DNA from: Numida meleagris
Lineage: Eukaryota; Chordata; Aves; Galliformes; Numididae
Length of the DNA stretch: 64,000 nt
Direction: 5' to 3'
Assembly (NCBI RefSeq): GCF_002078875.1
Contig: NC_034415.1
Coordinates: 15,049,778-15,113,777 of the forward strand
The position numbers and the translations under genes were made by a program. Under the pieces are notes generated by a model that did no database searches, had not been told where the DNA came from, and was given only the letters and a program-made list of their open reading frames with translations. Below, in pieces: positions 51,567 through 63,300 of the stretch (position 1 is its first letter; each line of letters begins with the position of its first letter).

Positions 51567-51736
51567 NNNNNNNNNNNNNNNNNNNNNNNNNNNNNNNNNN
51601 NNNNNNNNNNNNNNNNNNNNNNNNNNNNNNNNNNNNNNNNNNNNNNNNNNNNNNNNNNNNNNNNNNNNNNNNNNNNNNNNNNNNNNNNNNNNNNNNNNNN
51701 NNNNNNNNNNNNNNNNNNNNNNNNNNNNNNNNNNNN
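51567..51736. other. Assembly gap (170 N)
   Basis: A run of 170 undetermined bases sits in the core of the CpG island. It is flanked by a G-run on the left (GGGGGGAGGGGGG ending at 51566) and GC-only sequence on the right. Such gaps in bird assemblies typically mark very GC-rich sequence that resists sequencing. The true length may differ from 170. Confidence 0.99.
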
Positions 51737-52026
51737 CCGGGGCCCGGCAGAAGGACGGCGGCGCGTGCGGCCCCGGAGCGCCCGGCGCCGGCGGGAACGC
51801 GGGCAGACGCAGCCCGGCCGCTCCGAAGGCGGAATCACAGCGAACAAAAATAAAATGGAAAATAAAATAAAAAGGTAATAAAGAAAGAACGGATCGCTGG
51901 GAAACCGGGGAGGCAGGCGCGGGGCTGCCCACGCGGACCCTCCGTCGCTCCCGCCCGGGGCTCCGCCGCGCCCAGGGGCGGGCGACCGGGACCCCTCGAG
52001 CCGAACCGAGCCGCGCGGACACGCAC

Positions 52027-52250
52027 CTTCCCGGGGCTCCGGCTGGCTCCCGCGACGCTCACTCCCGCCGCACTGCCATGCGGCCGGCGAGGGGAGGCCG
52101 GGCCGGGCGGGCTCGGCTCCTAGCGGCGCCCTGCAGCGCGCTCCCCGCGTGCGACGCGCACCCGCATGGCCCGGCACACGGACAGCACCGGCTGCCGGCA
52201 GCCCGGCCCCGTGCCCCCAGCGCCGCCCGCGGCTCAGCGGCGGCCAATGG
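52027..52250 (-). other. Candidate LRRC8D first (non-coding) exon
   Basis: On the minus strand the sequence GGAAG is followed by GTGCGT, a fair 5' splice site with its GT at 52026-52025, inside the CpG island. A transcript starting near the CCAAT and GC boxes (about 52.15-52.25 kb) and spliced here to the acceptor at 8818 would make an ordinary 5' UTR. The 5' end is a guess. A better-scoring donor 500 bases upstream (52,526) and another at 58,593 are rivals or alternatives. Confidence 0.35.
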
Positions 52251-52335
52251 CTCCCGCGGCGTCGCGCATGTGAGGGCCCGCCCCGGCCCGGCCCGGCCCC
52301 GCCGCGCTCAGGTGCCGCGGAAGCACGGCTGGGAG

Positions 52336-55300
52336 GTCGTCCCCGGGGAAGCGGGGCTGGGAGCTGTCAGGGAAGGAAGAGAGCGTCGGTTTCAAACGCT
52401 GTGTTTTGATTATTAAAACGCCATTAAAAAAAAAATATACTGTTCTTGGATCTACAGCTTCTCCGAAGCCAAAAACAGTGCCCCGAGCCCCATTCTCACC
52501 CCAGAAACTATTGGAGCCCTTCTTACCTCCTGCAGCTGGGAGGGCTCCGTGCCCTGTGCTGGGCACTGACAAGTGACCAGAACTCTATCGGTTTGTATCG
52601 ATTTGTTTGCTTGCTTGCTTCTTTCAACTAAAACTGGATTTGACCCATTCCTTTTGGAATTATTATTGAACTTGACCAAGAATAGAATTAAAAAAAAAAA
52701 ACAAAAAAAAACAGACATTCCAAATTGTATTTCCTTCTCTATGACTTCTAGGAATGGGAGGGGAGGGGAAACAACTGGTGCGTGCTGGTTCAGCACAGCT
52801 CTATGTCCCCCTGGAGACCGAGAACCTCTCCCTTTATGTTTCTAACAGCATTTTTTAATCAGCCCTCCCCATCTCGGTGACTGTGAGACATGTCTGTGGT
52901 TGCAGTGGAAGCACTCCTTAGCAGCGCTCAGCTCTGGAGACTGAAGGAAACCAGGGCAGCTCGTCCCATTCCCAGCTGCTCAGCACTATTTCCATAGCAG
53001 CTTTTTCATCCGGCAGAATTTTAGCACAGTTCAGATTTAGTCTAATGAGTTGTCATTTATTTTAAGCTTTGATTTTCAATACCTTCATTTGAGCTTTCAG
53101 TTATTTTCTTCTCTGAGATCAGCAGCACTTTTGTTATTTTTGGGCAGCTTTTCAGACCTCTCTGTTTCTTCAGCAGAGCAAAAGCATCTCCCTGCTTATT
53201 CATTTACTGTCGCCCTGACCCAGTGCCCAGCCCACCTCACATCTTCACTAGTGGGGCTCCACACCAGTGTGGGACTAAGAGGGAGAAAAGCACTCCGATC
53301 TGGTAAGCATCAAGGCCAGTGAAAGTAGATAACAGTGAGAGCTGCTGGCTGGGAAACCCTGACTTGCAGGCAGCTGGCAGAGAAATTGAAGCAGAAGAAA
53401 AAGGATTTTTTCAAACGCCAGAGTTGGTCTGAGCCAGTTGAATCTGCTCTCCCCTGGCAATCACAGACACCTCGCTGAGTGCAGACATGGCAGCGGATGA
53501 ACACGGTGCTCTGGGGGCAGGAGCTGGGCAGGTCCTGCCCCAGTTGGAGGCCATTTCTGACAGGGGCAAATAGGAGTGTGAAAGCCTGACCTCCCACAGG
53601 CCATACAGTGGGCTGGTTGCCTTGAGTGTTATCCCTGTGCAACCTGGTTTAGGGAGCCTGCTTTGGCAGGGGGTTGGACTCGATGATCCCTAGAGGTCCC
53701 TTCCAGCCTCTGCACTTCTGTGATTCTGTGATCCCCTGGTTGTGATAGGTATGCAAAGGTAACTCACATTTAAAACTCTCCATGCTCCTCCTTTCCATCT
53801 GCGTCTTCTCCCCCTGTCTCAGGTTTGAGTCCTGGTGCTGTGGGTCGCCCTTTTGAGTCACGCTGAAGTGGGATCTGGGAAAGGGGAGGGAGATAACAAT
53901 GTGGAGAGCCCCGGCTGGGGGCATCAATGCCACCAGTGCTCTGTGTTCCTACAGGGTTGCTTCAGCACAGGTTAGCCAGCTCCACGTCATAAAAGATACT
54001 AGAAAAGCACAGACAGTGAGGAAAAATGGCAGCATTCCTCTTGCACAGGTTTGGAGTTGGCCCTTCACAAATGAAAACTCCTTCCTGTTTTTTTGATCTG
54101 TGGCTCAGACGTCTGAAATCAGATGCAGGAGCTGCGTTTTGGATGGCATGCTGCACACTGTGTCCCTGTGGCATTGCCCAGCAGCTGCCCATGCTCAGCC
54201 TGGGGTGGACATGCATGGGGAATGGCAGCAGCAGGTGAGCATGAGCAAAGGACAGTGCCAAAAGTAGGGAGCCAGTGGCTCCTCGAAAAGCAATGAGGAA
54301 ATTGACCATGGGCAATTTTTCAGTCTTGGCTTTGAGTGGGATGACCAATTTTTCTCCCAAGACAGATTTAAGATGAAGGGAAATATTACCACTTCAAAGA
54401 GGCAGATGAGGCACTTACGTGAGAAGCAATGCAGATGGCAACAAAAAAGAGAGCTCAGGGAACTGCCTTTCCCCTGTCGAGAAGCACAATAATTTGCCTT
54501 CATGGAACATATGAAGCTTGGAGAGGAAACTCCTGCTTAAACAAGGGAGAGGAGGCCTATGTGCTACTTTGACTGGGAACTGGCCACCATTTCCCCATAA
54601 AAAGGGTTTGCAAGTTCTGCAGGACAGGACAGTGGTAGGAAGATGGCAGCGCTGCAGGGATCAGGTACCACTGTGCTCCCCATCCCACCACCCACACGCT
54701 GTTCTTGCCACCCCTGTGCCCCGGGCTTCCCACAGCAGCTGCAGTGAGTCTGACTTTCCAGACAAAATTAGGCAATATGGTGGCAGCTGTTTTACCACCC
54801 TTGTGGCCCAGTGAGCTTGGCAGGGGCTGGCGCTGCCTGTGCCTGCAGCCGGCTGTGAGAGGCTGCTGCCAGGAGAGCCAGCCCCAGAGCAGTGGGTGCC
54901 TGCAGCACCACATGCCCTAACACCATGGCAGCTCAGGGCGTTGGAAAGCACTGACTGCTCTTTCAGCTGCGGTTTTACTGACAGTCCCAGGGATGTCTAA
55001 GTGAACCAAATAAGCGAAGTTTTTCATTACAAAAGCTTAGTCCCTACCATGCTAGGTTCATTTGTAATTTATTTATCCTACTCCCTGCAGTCCAATTTCC
55101 TTTGCTATTTTATAACAGCTCCATCTTATAGAATTACCAGGCCTGCATTACCACTGTCTGAAAACACTTCTCTATTCTGTTCATCTTCAAACACCCAGCG
55201 CAGTCAGAGAGCGAGGATATGGCTGCCTGAGAATTACAAGGCGCAAGTTGTGCTTGGCGTGTGACTTGCTCCTGGCTTCAGAACTTCCTGGTTGGAAAAG

Positions 55301-58288
55301 GACACTCTCCTTACTTGCTCTTTGTGCTGAGAAGAGGAGGAGTTTCTACTCTGCAATGTGAGAGTGGTTACTGTAGATAAAACACAGTTCCTTCCCCTCC
55401 TTTTTATGTCCAGAATACCACAATGAGCTCAGCCACTCTTCCATTTTGTTTGAGATAGTAGGAAGTCATTTGCTCAGTGTGCAACACAGCCCTCTGAAAT
55501 GGAATGAAGACTGGGGCATGAGGTCTCACTCTTAACAAGTACTACAACCTTTATACTTTGGAAAAAGAGAAGCGGATAAGAGCACGTGCATGATAAGTAC
55601 TGTACGTTGTCACACTGCAGCCCAAAAAGGTTTTCCAAGTGAAGGCAGGAACAACACAACAGTTTACACTTGCTGCTCCAAATTGTGCCAAAAATCTAGT
55701 TTGCATGAGTTTTCACTTTTTGTCCAGTGGATATATTACCTGATGGTCAGTTTTCTTCATTCTGCTGGGTATCAATAAAAGACCATAAATTCACAAAGCA
55801 CAGAGGGCCATCTCAGTTGAAAGGAGGCATGGCAGAAAAGCAAGAAGCTCTGCTGCAGGCAAACACCATTACCTGCCCTTCAGCCTTGTTGCTCGCATGA
55901 GCAGGGCTTTAACTTGGCAGAAGCAAGGATAAGGTTGCACATCACTTGGTCAGCCCACAGCAGTGTCCGCATCCGCAGCCATGCGTAGCCCAGTCAGCAT
56001 GGCATCTAAGAGCTCTCCTCAGCAAACCAGTTGGCAGCCACAAGGTCCCACCAATATGGTGATGTGCGCCTTCAGCTCTATGGAGCCAGGGGGCTGGAAT
56101 GAGTCAGTCCATGTCCAGCAGGACTGGATTAGGCTGTTTAATCTACTTACCTCTTCCCATTTTTATTTTTTTTTAAGTTTGTGCTTAACTCCTTCTATGA
56201 CCTTTACTCCCACTCACGCTTGTTTCCACAAATACTAAACACTAACCATGAAGGCTGAATAGGAAATAAATGTTAAAACATACGATAGCCCAACTTAGCA
56301 TGGTGAGCCCAAAGGAAGTTTTTGCTGGCACAGTGTGCCCGGCCTCACTCACTGGGACATTCCCCTGCCTCCTCGACACACTTCAGTCTGTTATTTCGTT
56401 CTTCAAATCATGGCGGAAAACCTTTCTTCCCTCTTCAGACTGCAATTGGCTTTCTCTGTAAAATGGCTGAGGCACTGTGTAGAAATGACACAACACAAAA
56501 CCCAAAGTGCCCTGCCTGGATCTGGGAAAATGGCAGTCTTTAGAGAAAGGACAAGCCAGTTGTCTTCTGAGTGCTTTTCTATACCTTTCTAGCACTTAGT
56601 CTTTACGTTCCCTGCCCCATAGTTACAATAGTTAGAGCCTGTTGATTTTCTTATTTCTTTAGAAGAAATTTTCCTAAAATAGCCTAGCCACAGGGCATAA
56701 TGAGGTGTGCAGCTGGGCAGAGCTTTCTGAACAGCAGAAGGAAAAAGGGAACATATGTGGGGCCAAAGTGCTGAGAGCCTGCAAATGACTGGTCGTGGTC
56801 ATTTGAATGGCTGGAGATTAAGGATTCACCCTGCTGGACCATTAAAAAGTAAAAAATAAATAAAAATAAAAAAAAGATTTGAGAAAGACCAGGCAAAAAC
56901 AGCAGGAGAAAAAGGAGGAAGGGAGTGGTATATAATTTATTTCTTACATGCTGCATCTTTTCTGTCTTCCTATTTTTCCACGGAGCAAAGGAATCCCCAG
57001 TCATTCCGTAGACAGGGAGGAGAGAAAGCGTATTTGAAAGCAGAGGTCCTTAAACAGGGACCTGAAGGACTGTGGAGCTCTTTTCCCACCACTGTAACTG
57101 AGAGAGGGCTCTGTGTGTGTGCCTGGGGTGCTGTGAATGCCAGGGTTGCTAGCCCAGCTCTGAGAGATGCTGGTTTTGCCCGAAACAGCTGAGTTGATCT
57201 TTTCAATTTCACTGCAGCACTTTCTACTAGTTATGTGTACGTTATAGGTCAAACAAAATCAATCACTCAATTCTAGAGAGTCTTCCCATAGGAAAATACA
57301 GTAACAACAGATATTACAGCCCTGAAAACTTCCCAATACTTCTTCAAATACAATGAAAGCAAAGTATCCGAAGTCTCTAAAGATTCTCACAGTGGATGTC
57401 CGCTGTCCGTTTAGCATCACGCCGCTCACGGCACACCGCACACACCCCTGCTGCTCCCACCCACAGCCATGTGCCAGCCAGCACGCCCCTCCACAACCTG
57501 CTCCATCTCCTGCTTCTGAGACTTGTATCTGAGAGCGCTGCACATATGTACTGTGACAGGGAAGTGGGTGACTATAATCACCACATCTCCGTGTTTTCTT
57601 TCAGAACATAATTGGAAAAAGCTCTTACCATACTGTTACATATTACATGGCTGTGGGTTCACTGCCAACAAGCGCTGTGCAACCACCACAGGACAGCTAC
57701 ACGCATACCTGCCCAGCCCCAAACGCCTCCTGCCTTATGCTATCCCCATACAGAAAAGGGCAGAAGGAGAAGGAGGATCTGGCTGTGACTTAGCCCAGAA
57801 CAAGACTTTGCTTTGCCATGGCAGCTGTGCCTGCTGACACCAGGCCCTGCAGTGAGCAGGCAGTTCTCCCTGGGTTGCCCAGAGACTGTGGAGTGAATCA
57901 TGAGTGCTCGTGTGCTGCCCAGGGCCATGTGAGGAGCCATGGGAAGACCAGAGCATTTATTTTCCAGCTCAGCTCTCTGCGGCCAGCAAGTCACAGCCAC
58001 AGCATGGCCTTGTGTGGCCATGGGAGCTGCCTGGCACCGCCACCGCCCCATACGCAGCCACAGCCGCCATTGTCTTCCAGCACGGGTGCATTACACAGCT
58101 ACAAGGCATGTTCGCTGTATGGCTTTGATTTTGGTGTGAATTCACGGCTTTGGTTTTCCAAAATGTCACTGAAAATTTCTGAAATGAATTCGACCAGCGC
58201 TTAACACACATCATTTTCCTTGGGGGAGAAACAAAACCTCAGGCTTTTCACATTTCTATACACAGCAGCCACTCCCAAGCCACCAGGA
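52336..58288. other. Upstream non-coding region between two CpG clusters
   Basis: No coding gene is supported here. It has an A-rich tract on the plus strand (about 52,690-52,712), a strong minus-strand donor-like sequence (GGAG then GTAAGA, GT at 52526-52525), one CR1 fragment (53.63-53.73 kb) and an A/T-rich simple stretch at about 56,848-56,880. Open frames of up to about 130 codons overlap one another on both strands and show no domain. Confidence 0.55.
53630..53733 (+). mobile_element. CR1 LINE 3'-end fragment
   Basis: Reads on the plus strand as the CR1 3' end: 'GGTTTAGGGAGCCTGC', then 'GGGGGTTGGACTCGATGATC', 'AGAGGTCCCTTCCAGCC' and a terminal 'TTCTGTGATTCTGTGAT' repeat of the octamer type that ends CR1 elements. 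It is the only CR1 copy here on the plus strand. Diverged CR1 sequence may extend left to about 53.5 kb. Confidence 0.88.
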
Positions 58289-58313
58289 CCCCCTCCCCTC
58301 CCCTCCCCTCCCC
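58289..58313 (-). other. G-quadruplex-type tract
   Basis: Five runs of four or five G on the minus strand are each separated by a single A, a pentanucleotide-like GGGGA array. Single-base loops make this a very strong quadruplex candidate. It lies about 280 bases downstream, in the minus direction, of the donor-like site at 58,593 and at the edge of a CpG cluster. Confidence 0.6.
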
Positions 58314-58600
58314 AGCACCGTCCTGGCGCCCACATCCCAGCCGCGCTGCGCCCGGACCCGCCTTCTCCCGCCTCCTCCGCCCGCTCGGCGCAGCAGCGCC
58401 TCCTGCCGGAGCCCCGCGGCGCTGCCGGGCCGCCTCTCCTCGGCCCGAGCGCCCCCTGCCGTCCCAGCGCACGGCTGCGTGGCGGCCTGCGGCCCGCGTG
58501 CGGCGCTGCGCGACTGCGGGTGGCAGAGCGGAGAGCGGGCGGCTGGCCCCGCGCTCTGTTGCCTAACTTAGAACTTTGACGTAGCAGGCTCACCTCGGAG
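58310..58600 (-). promoter_or_regulatory. Second, smaller CpG cluster; possible alternative promoter
   Basis: About 290 bases are dense in CpG and GC-rich, in contrast with AT-rich flanks. On its right edge the minus strand reads CCGAG then GTGAGC, a good 5' splice site with GT at 58593-58592. A TGACGTA (half CRE-like) lies at 58577-58583. A minus-strand first exon at about 58,594-58,660 followed by a GC-rich intron start would explain the layout and could feed LRRC8D. The cluster could also serve an unseen gene on either strand. Confidence 0.4.
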
Positions 58601-59270
58601 AACTCAGCGAACCGCTGGCAGTAAACCCCATCTCTTTCTGTGCTGTTATTCTCAGCTCTCATTTTTCCATAGATTTTCCGTATACAGAACAGCCTGCCCT
58701 ATCTGTGCTTGCTGCAGAGTTTCTTCTGAGCTAATCCTTCAATTTCCCTTGCATACCCTTTCTAGTGTTTGCACCTCTGTCCTTGTGCTATCAACAAGCA
58801 TTTCTGCCTTTCCTCTTTAAAACCACACAGACCTTTCCTGTATGTGCTCATCTGCAAAACAAATGAAAGCTGGCGCAGCAGCAGCTGAGAGACAGGTATG
58901 GCAATTCAAAGTAACATAACCCTACGTGTAATGTTGCTGTGAAGGGAGCTGTGGTGGTACCCAGATACGCTGTCCTGATCTACTTTTCCTTCCATTGCAG
59001 ATACCTTTGCTTGGAAAACAGATCAATAAACCTGAACATACATAAATTAACAACACCTTACCAAATCTACAGTAGTCCACTAAAAACAGTTTGACTTTTC
59101 CAACTGATGCCAGCAGAGTAGGTTTCCTGTGTTGGCAGTGGTCTGTAACAATATTTCCCAGTTAAGGCCTTCACATACATACATTGGATTTCAGAGCATC
59201 ACTTGCTGTGAGAAGAGCTGGCTCCACCATGCAGCATCTCCCACTTAAAGCTTGTTTACAGAAACAGAAA

Positions 59271-59292
59271 TGCATCCACCGGAGTGGATGCA
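59271..59292 (-). other. Perfect hairpin with UNCG-type loop
   Basis: TGCATCCAC and GTGGATGCA form a perfect 9-bp inverted repeat around four bases. On the minus strand the loop is TCCG closed by a C-G pair, i.e. C(UCCG)G in RNA, which belongs to the unusually stable UNCG tetraloop class. The function is unknown and it may be chance. Confidence 0.5.
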
Positions 59293-60283
59293 CAGTCCCA
59301 CAGCCTTGCCCCTAGCCCCAGAGAACCCACAGTTCTCAGTTCTTTTGTAAATGTGTTTCAATTCATGTATAGATAGGATCTCTTTGGTGCAAAGGGATTT
59401 GACACAGTAACAAGCAGCAGAAGCACGGAGCAGTCACCACATGTGCCTGAATGAGGATTGTTCTGGTGAAAGAAGGAAAAGCCAAAATGCATGGAAGGAA
59501 GAGCCCCAGGGAAGATTTGACAGACAGTGTTTTGGGTTTAAATTATGCTCCACATCAGAACTTCTCCTCTCAGAACTCTGTATGACACATTGGGCTCAAG
59601 AGTAGAAAACAGCAAGTGGGAGAACTGCTGCAACCAATGCCCCTCCTTACCTGAGCCCCCAAACCATTCAGTGTTAGAGGTGGGAGCTTTGCCAAGAAAG
59701 GCTGATTCCAGCCAGGACTGGAGCATGCACCAGGAAGCAGAGGGGTCCTTAGAAATGCAGGTCTTATCCCTGCAGTTTTCCCATGAAATTTTCCATCACA
59801 AATCCAATACTTCCATGTGCGCTGGCCAGCTCTGTGGCAACGTCAGCCATCAGGCAAATGTTTCCTTCTATTGTCTTTGCATCTCCCAAAGGAACTTTGG
59901 CTTGGGTGTCTTTGCCAAGAAATAAGAAGTAGCAAAAGCAGTTGACAGTTTGAGATCAGTGATGATGGTAGAAATGAGCTGTCCGTGATGCTGGTTGATG
60001 TTTATTCTTCTTAACAACGTGCAGCATCTTCGCCTAGGCCTGTGAGAACAGGAAGGAAGAGCCAATTTCTGCTGTGCCTGGTTAAGTGTGTAATGGCCTG
60101 GGATGAAGTCTCAGCTTGAGAAACTGGTTTGGGTTAAAGCTGAAGATCCCTTTCATTCATCTATGTCTCACTTTTTTAATCTGTTCTTCCCACGTGGAGT
60201 TTCTGAATATGAGTGAGCAGAGCAGCATCTCAGAAAGACAGGGAGGCACCACTGATGGCACCAGGGCCATGGGGGACACGAGA

Positions 60284-60372
60284 TCGTAGAATCATCAAAT
60301 CACAGAATGGCTTATGTTCGGAGTGACCTTAAAGATCATTTAGTTCCTAACCCCTGCTGTGGGCAGGATTGG
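60284..60372 (-). mobile_element. Short CR1 LINE 3'-end fragment
   Basis: Contains CGTAGAATCATCAAATCACAGAATGGCTTA followed by the 'GACCTTAAAGATCAT' box and 'CCCCTGCTGTGGGCAGG', the CR1 3' end read as its reverse complement. Only about 90 bases are recognisable. Its 3' end is at the left. Confidence 0.85.
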
Positions 60373-63300
60373 TCTCCAGGGTTACTTGCCTTCACACAGC
60401 AGGTGGGCTATGCCCTCTCCTCGCCTACTGGGCTTAGAGAGAACAGGAGAAGCGGGAGCAGAGGGTGTTTCCATTCAAGTCAGCTAAAAGACACCAGAAG
60501 TACAGCAAAATCCCCACATCACGTTAGTGAGACCTTTACATTTTCCCTTCCAGAGCTGCATCATTTGAAAAAGAGTTAGAAGCTGGTGTCAGCAGTACCT
60601 GAAAAAGCCAGAGTGCATCAGATACACACAAGCTGGATTTGCTTTTTGTTATTTCTGTATTCTTTCCCAAGTGCACTCACTGAAGTCTCACAAGTGTTTT
60701 TTTCCTGTTTCAATTCAGCTTTGCACAGACTGGAAAAATGGTGGGGTGGGGCGCTAAAAGCCTCAAATACCACTGATGGAGAGCACAGAGCTCTCCACCT
60801 GGACAGGCAGATTGGCGTCTTGATACTTGCAGACCAAAGCTTAGGAACTCACCTTCTGTCGTCAGAATTTTTAGGGTAAGTTGCAGCATTTTACTCTGTC
60901 TCTGATAAAACAGTGCCTCACACAGTGTCACAAAGGGCGCAAGTCAGCAGCCAGAAAGGTGCAAGTGTGACACAGGGCCTGGGAGACCTCTCTGCTGCTG
61001 GAAGAGCAGCTGGAGGTGAGGCAGGTTACCATGGGGTCAGCGGCCAGGGTTTGCTCCCTCTGTGGAGGTGGAGCAGACCTTGATCCATAGCACCGACGTT
61101 TGCAAACTGCAGATGTAGAAGGTCTGCTTTAAGAAACACAATGTTACTTCTGTAGTTAGCCTGAAAATCCCCACACTATGAAAGAACGGTTCCTTTAATG
61201 TCAAAAAGGCAGGGAGACTCTCTACTCAGTGAGTAGCTGTACGCAAAAGAATCACAGAAAACTGCATGAGAGTAAAGATAATCACATGGGGAGCACTGAA
61301 GGGAAATTCGGCCTCTCTTTCTTCCCATCATTGTGTTTGGAATATGTTTCCAATTGCGTTAGTCACAAAGCGATCAAAGAAACACATACACAGTGACGAA
61401 CAGAAGATGCTCTATCAGACCACAATATAGGGAGCTATACGCTGTTTGAATGCTTCGTTGCAGCAGAAAAAAAACAATGTTCACATGGATTTAGGGCACA
61501 ATGCAGCCGACTTCTCTGTTAACCATATGCTTTAACAGAAAAGGGAGAACAATTCTTCAAAACAAATGAAGAATGCCTTAGGAAGATGCATGCTGACATG
61601 CTCTTTGCCCCTTACTTCCCTGCCCAGGATCCCACCTCCTTCACAGGATGCGGGGAAGGAGCGGGGAAACAACTGCTCTCTGTCTGGGTCACAGCTGCTC
61701 ACAAATTACCCGATAAGTCTTTGCACAACTTTGCACAACCCCCACCCAGCACGGGCAGGCAAGGCCTTATGGGGACATTGCCACCATGCCAGCGCACTTC
61801 TGCATCCGTCACTGCTGCTCTGAGGACTCATGATGATGGTCTGGAAAAAGGCAACATTTTCCCATTTCCATTGCTGATAACAGGCAGCCCGAGGAGAAAG
61901 TGTTCTGTGCTGTTAAGTCTGTGCCACAGCAGAGCTGAGCTGCAAAGTGACATTGGGTTTTTAACCTCTGTTTTCTTTCTGATTTTACTTTTCTGGTTGG
62001 GAAAGCACTGCACACTTAAACATTTAAAGAGACTAGCAGGGATGGAAAGAGAGAGGAAAGAAGCAGGGAAAAAACTGCATGCCATTGATGGATTCATCGT
62101 AAAAAATTTCCTAATATCGGGGATAAAGGAGGTGACAAGGACTTTTCATGCAAGTCCTTCCCTCGTGGGGCATCCTCACTAGACCCATCCAGACCCCTGT
62201 CTTCACTCACCAGCGGGCTCTGGACATCTCCTAAAGGAAAGATGCTGTGCAAGCCTTCCAGTGCTGACAAGTACTGCTTGTGTTGCACAGCTGAATCCAC
62301 AGCCAAATGGAATCCTTTCTCCAGTGAACACTTCTCCACTTTATCATATTCCTTCCTGCTCTTTCCTTTCAAGGAGAGGGAGGAGACGCTCTCTGTACCA
62401 CAAGCAGTTGGCACTGCTCATCTCCACTTGCTGCACTGCTGCAGTAGCTGTGGCTTCAACACGGACACTGCTGGCAGCCACAGTTCTACAAAACACCAGC
62501 CACCACTTCCTGGGGTGCCACCAAGGCCCAAATTGAACCAAAAAGGGAAACAACAGGAAAGGGCCATAGGAAAAAGTGAAGGAGCTGCCATCATAATTTG
62601 CCTAAGCAGCTAGAGGTGCCTGGCACTGCCTGGGACACCCTGAGGTTTTTTAGGCAGTATGGAGCTGCCAAACCCAGCGGAGGGCCTCCAGAGACCAGTC
62701 AATGCAAGAGCAGCCACTGGAGAGCAGAGGTGGCACCTTAGGGTGCCTAAAATAGCACTGGGCACAAACATCTTCCTACAGGGACGGGAGAGAACTGGAG
62801 AGAGTTCATTCAGAGAGGCAGAAGGAGGAGAAGAAAAACATCTGAGCAAGCAGTCTGATTCTCTCCTAGTGAGCTCCTCTATATCCTCTGCTTCCTCTCC
62901 TTTGGATCTTTACATACTGATGTTTGCAGTGACAGATGAAAAGGGGGTGTGACTCGGTGCTAGCAAAGGCAGGATTCTGTGACAGAGCAGAGCAGCACTA
63001 CCACCTCTGGTGCTACATGAGTGATCTGAGAGACAGCGCTCCCCCATTTAGTGCGAGCATTACACGATGAGGTGCTAGCTACCGGCAGTCTTTTGCCACC
63101 AGGTTTTACTAACAGCACTCTGCTCTGCTCTGCTGCCAAGTCTCCCCATGTGCATCACTGTGTGTCTGTCCCCCACCTCAGTTATATCTGTCCATCTCGG
63201 GACGGCAGCAGTGGATCACTTAGTCCTTCTGGGCATCCTCCCTGGGGTCACGCATGGCTTCAGCTTCAGTACTTCCAGGCGCTTTCTGTAAAGGGAGCAG

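Larger units (their letters stand above)
50985..52335 (-). promoter_or_regulatory. CpG-island promoter, probably of LRRC8D
   Basis: CpG density and G+C rise abruptly at about 51.0 kb and fall at about 52.35 kb, in contrast with the CpG-poor flanks. The right half has GC boxes (around 52,277-52,300), a CCAAT box within GCCAATGGC (52,244-52,248) and an NRF1-like CGCGCATGTG (52,264). No TATA box is evident, as is usual for a housekeeping-type promoter. A minus-strand donor at 52,026 lies inside it. The nearest gene on that strand is LRRC8D, whose coding exon needs an upstream 5' exon. A plus-strand start from the same island cannot be excluded. Open frames across the island are composition artefacts, partly running through the N gap. 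Confidence 0.7.

Noticed and set aside
50868..52177. Long frames of up to 336 codons on both strands across the CpG island.
   Set aside because: They run through the 170-N gap and reflect stop-poor GC-rich composition. Pro/Arg/Ala-rich translations on both strands are typical of CpG-island artefacts.
58201..58662. 153-codon minus-strand frame and 119-codon plus-strand frame across the second CpG cluster.
   Set aside because: Gly/Arg/Pro-rich translations on opposite strands of a GC-rich block; no domain is present and composition explains them.
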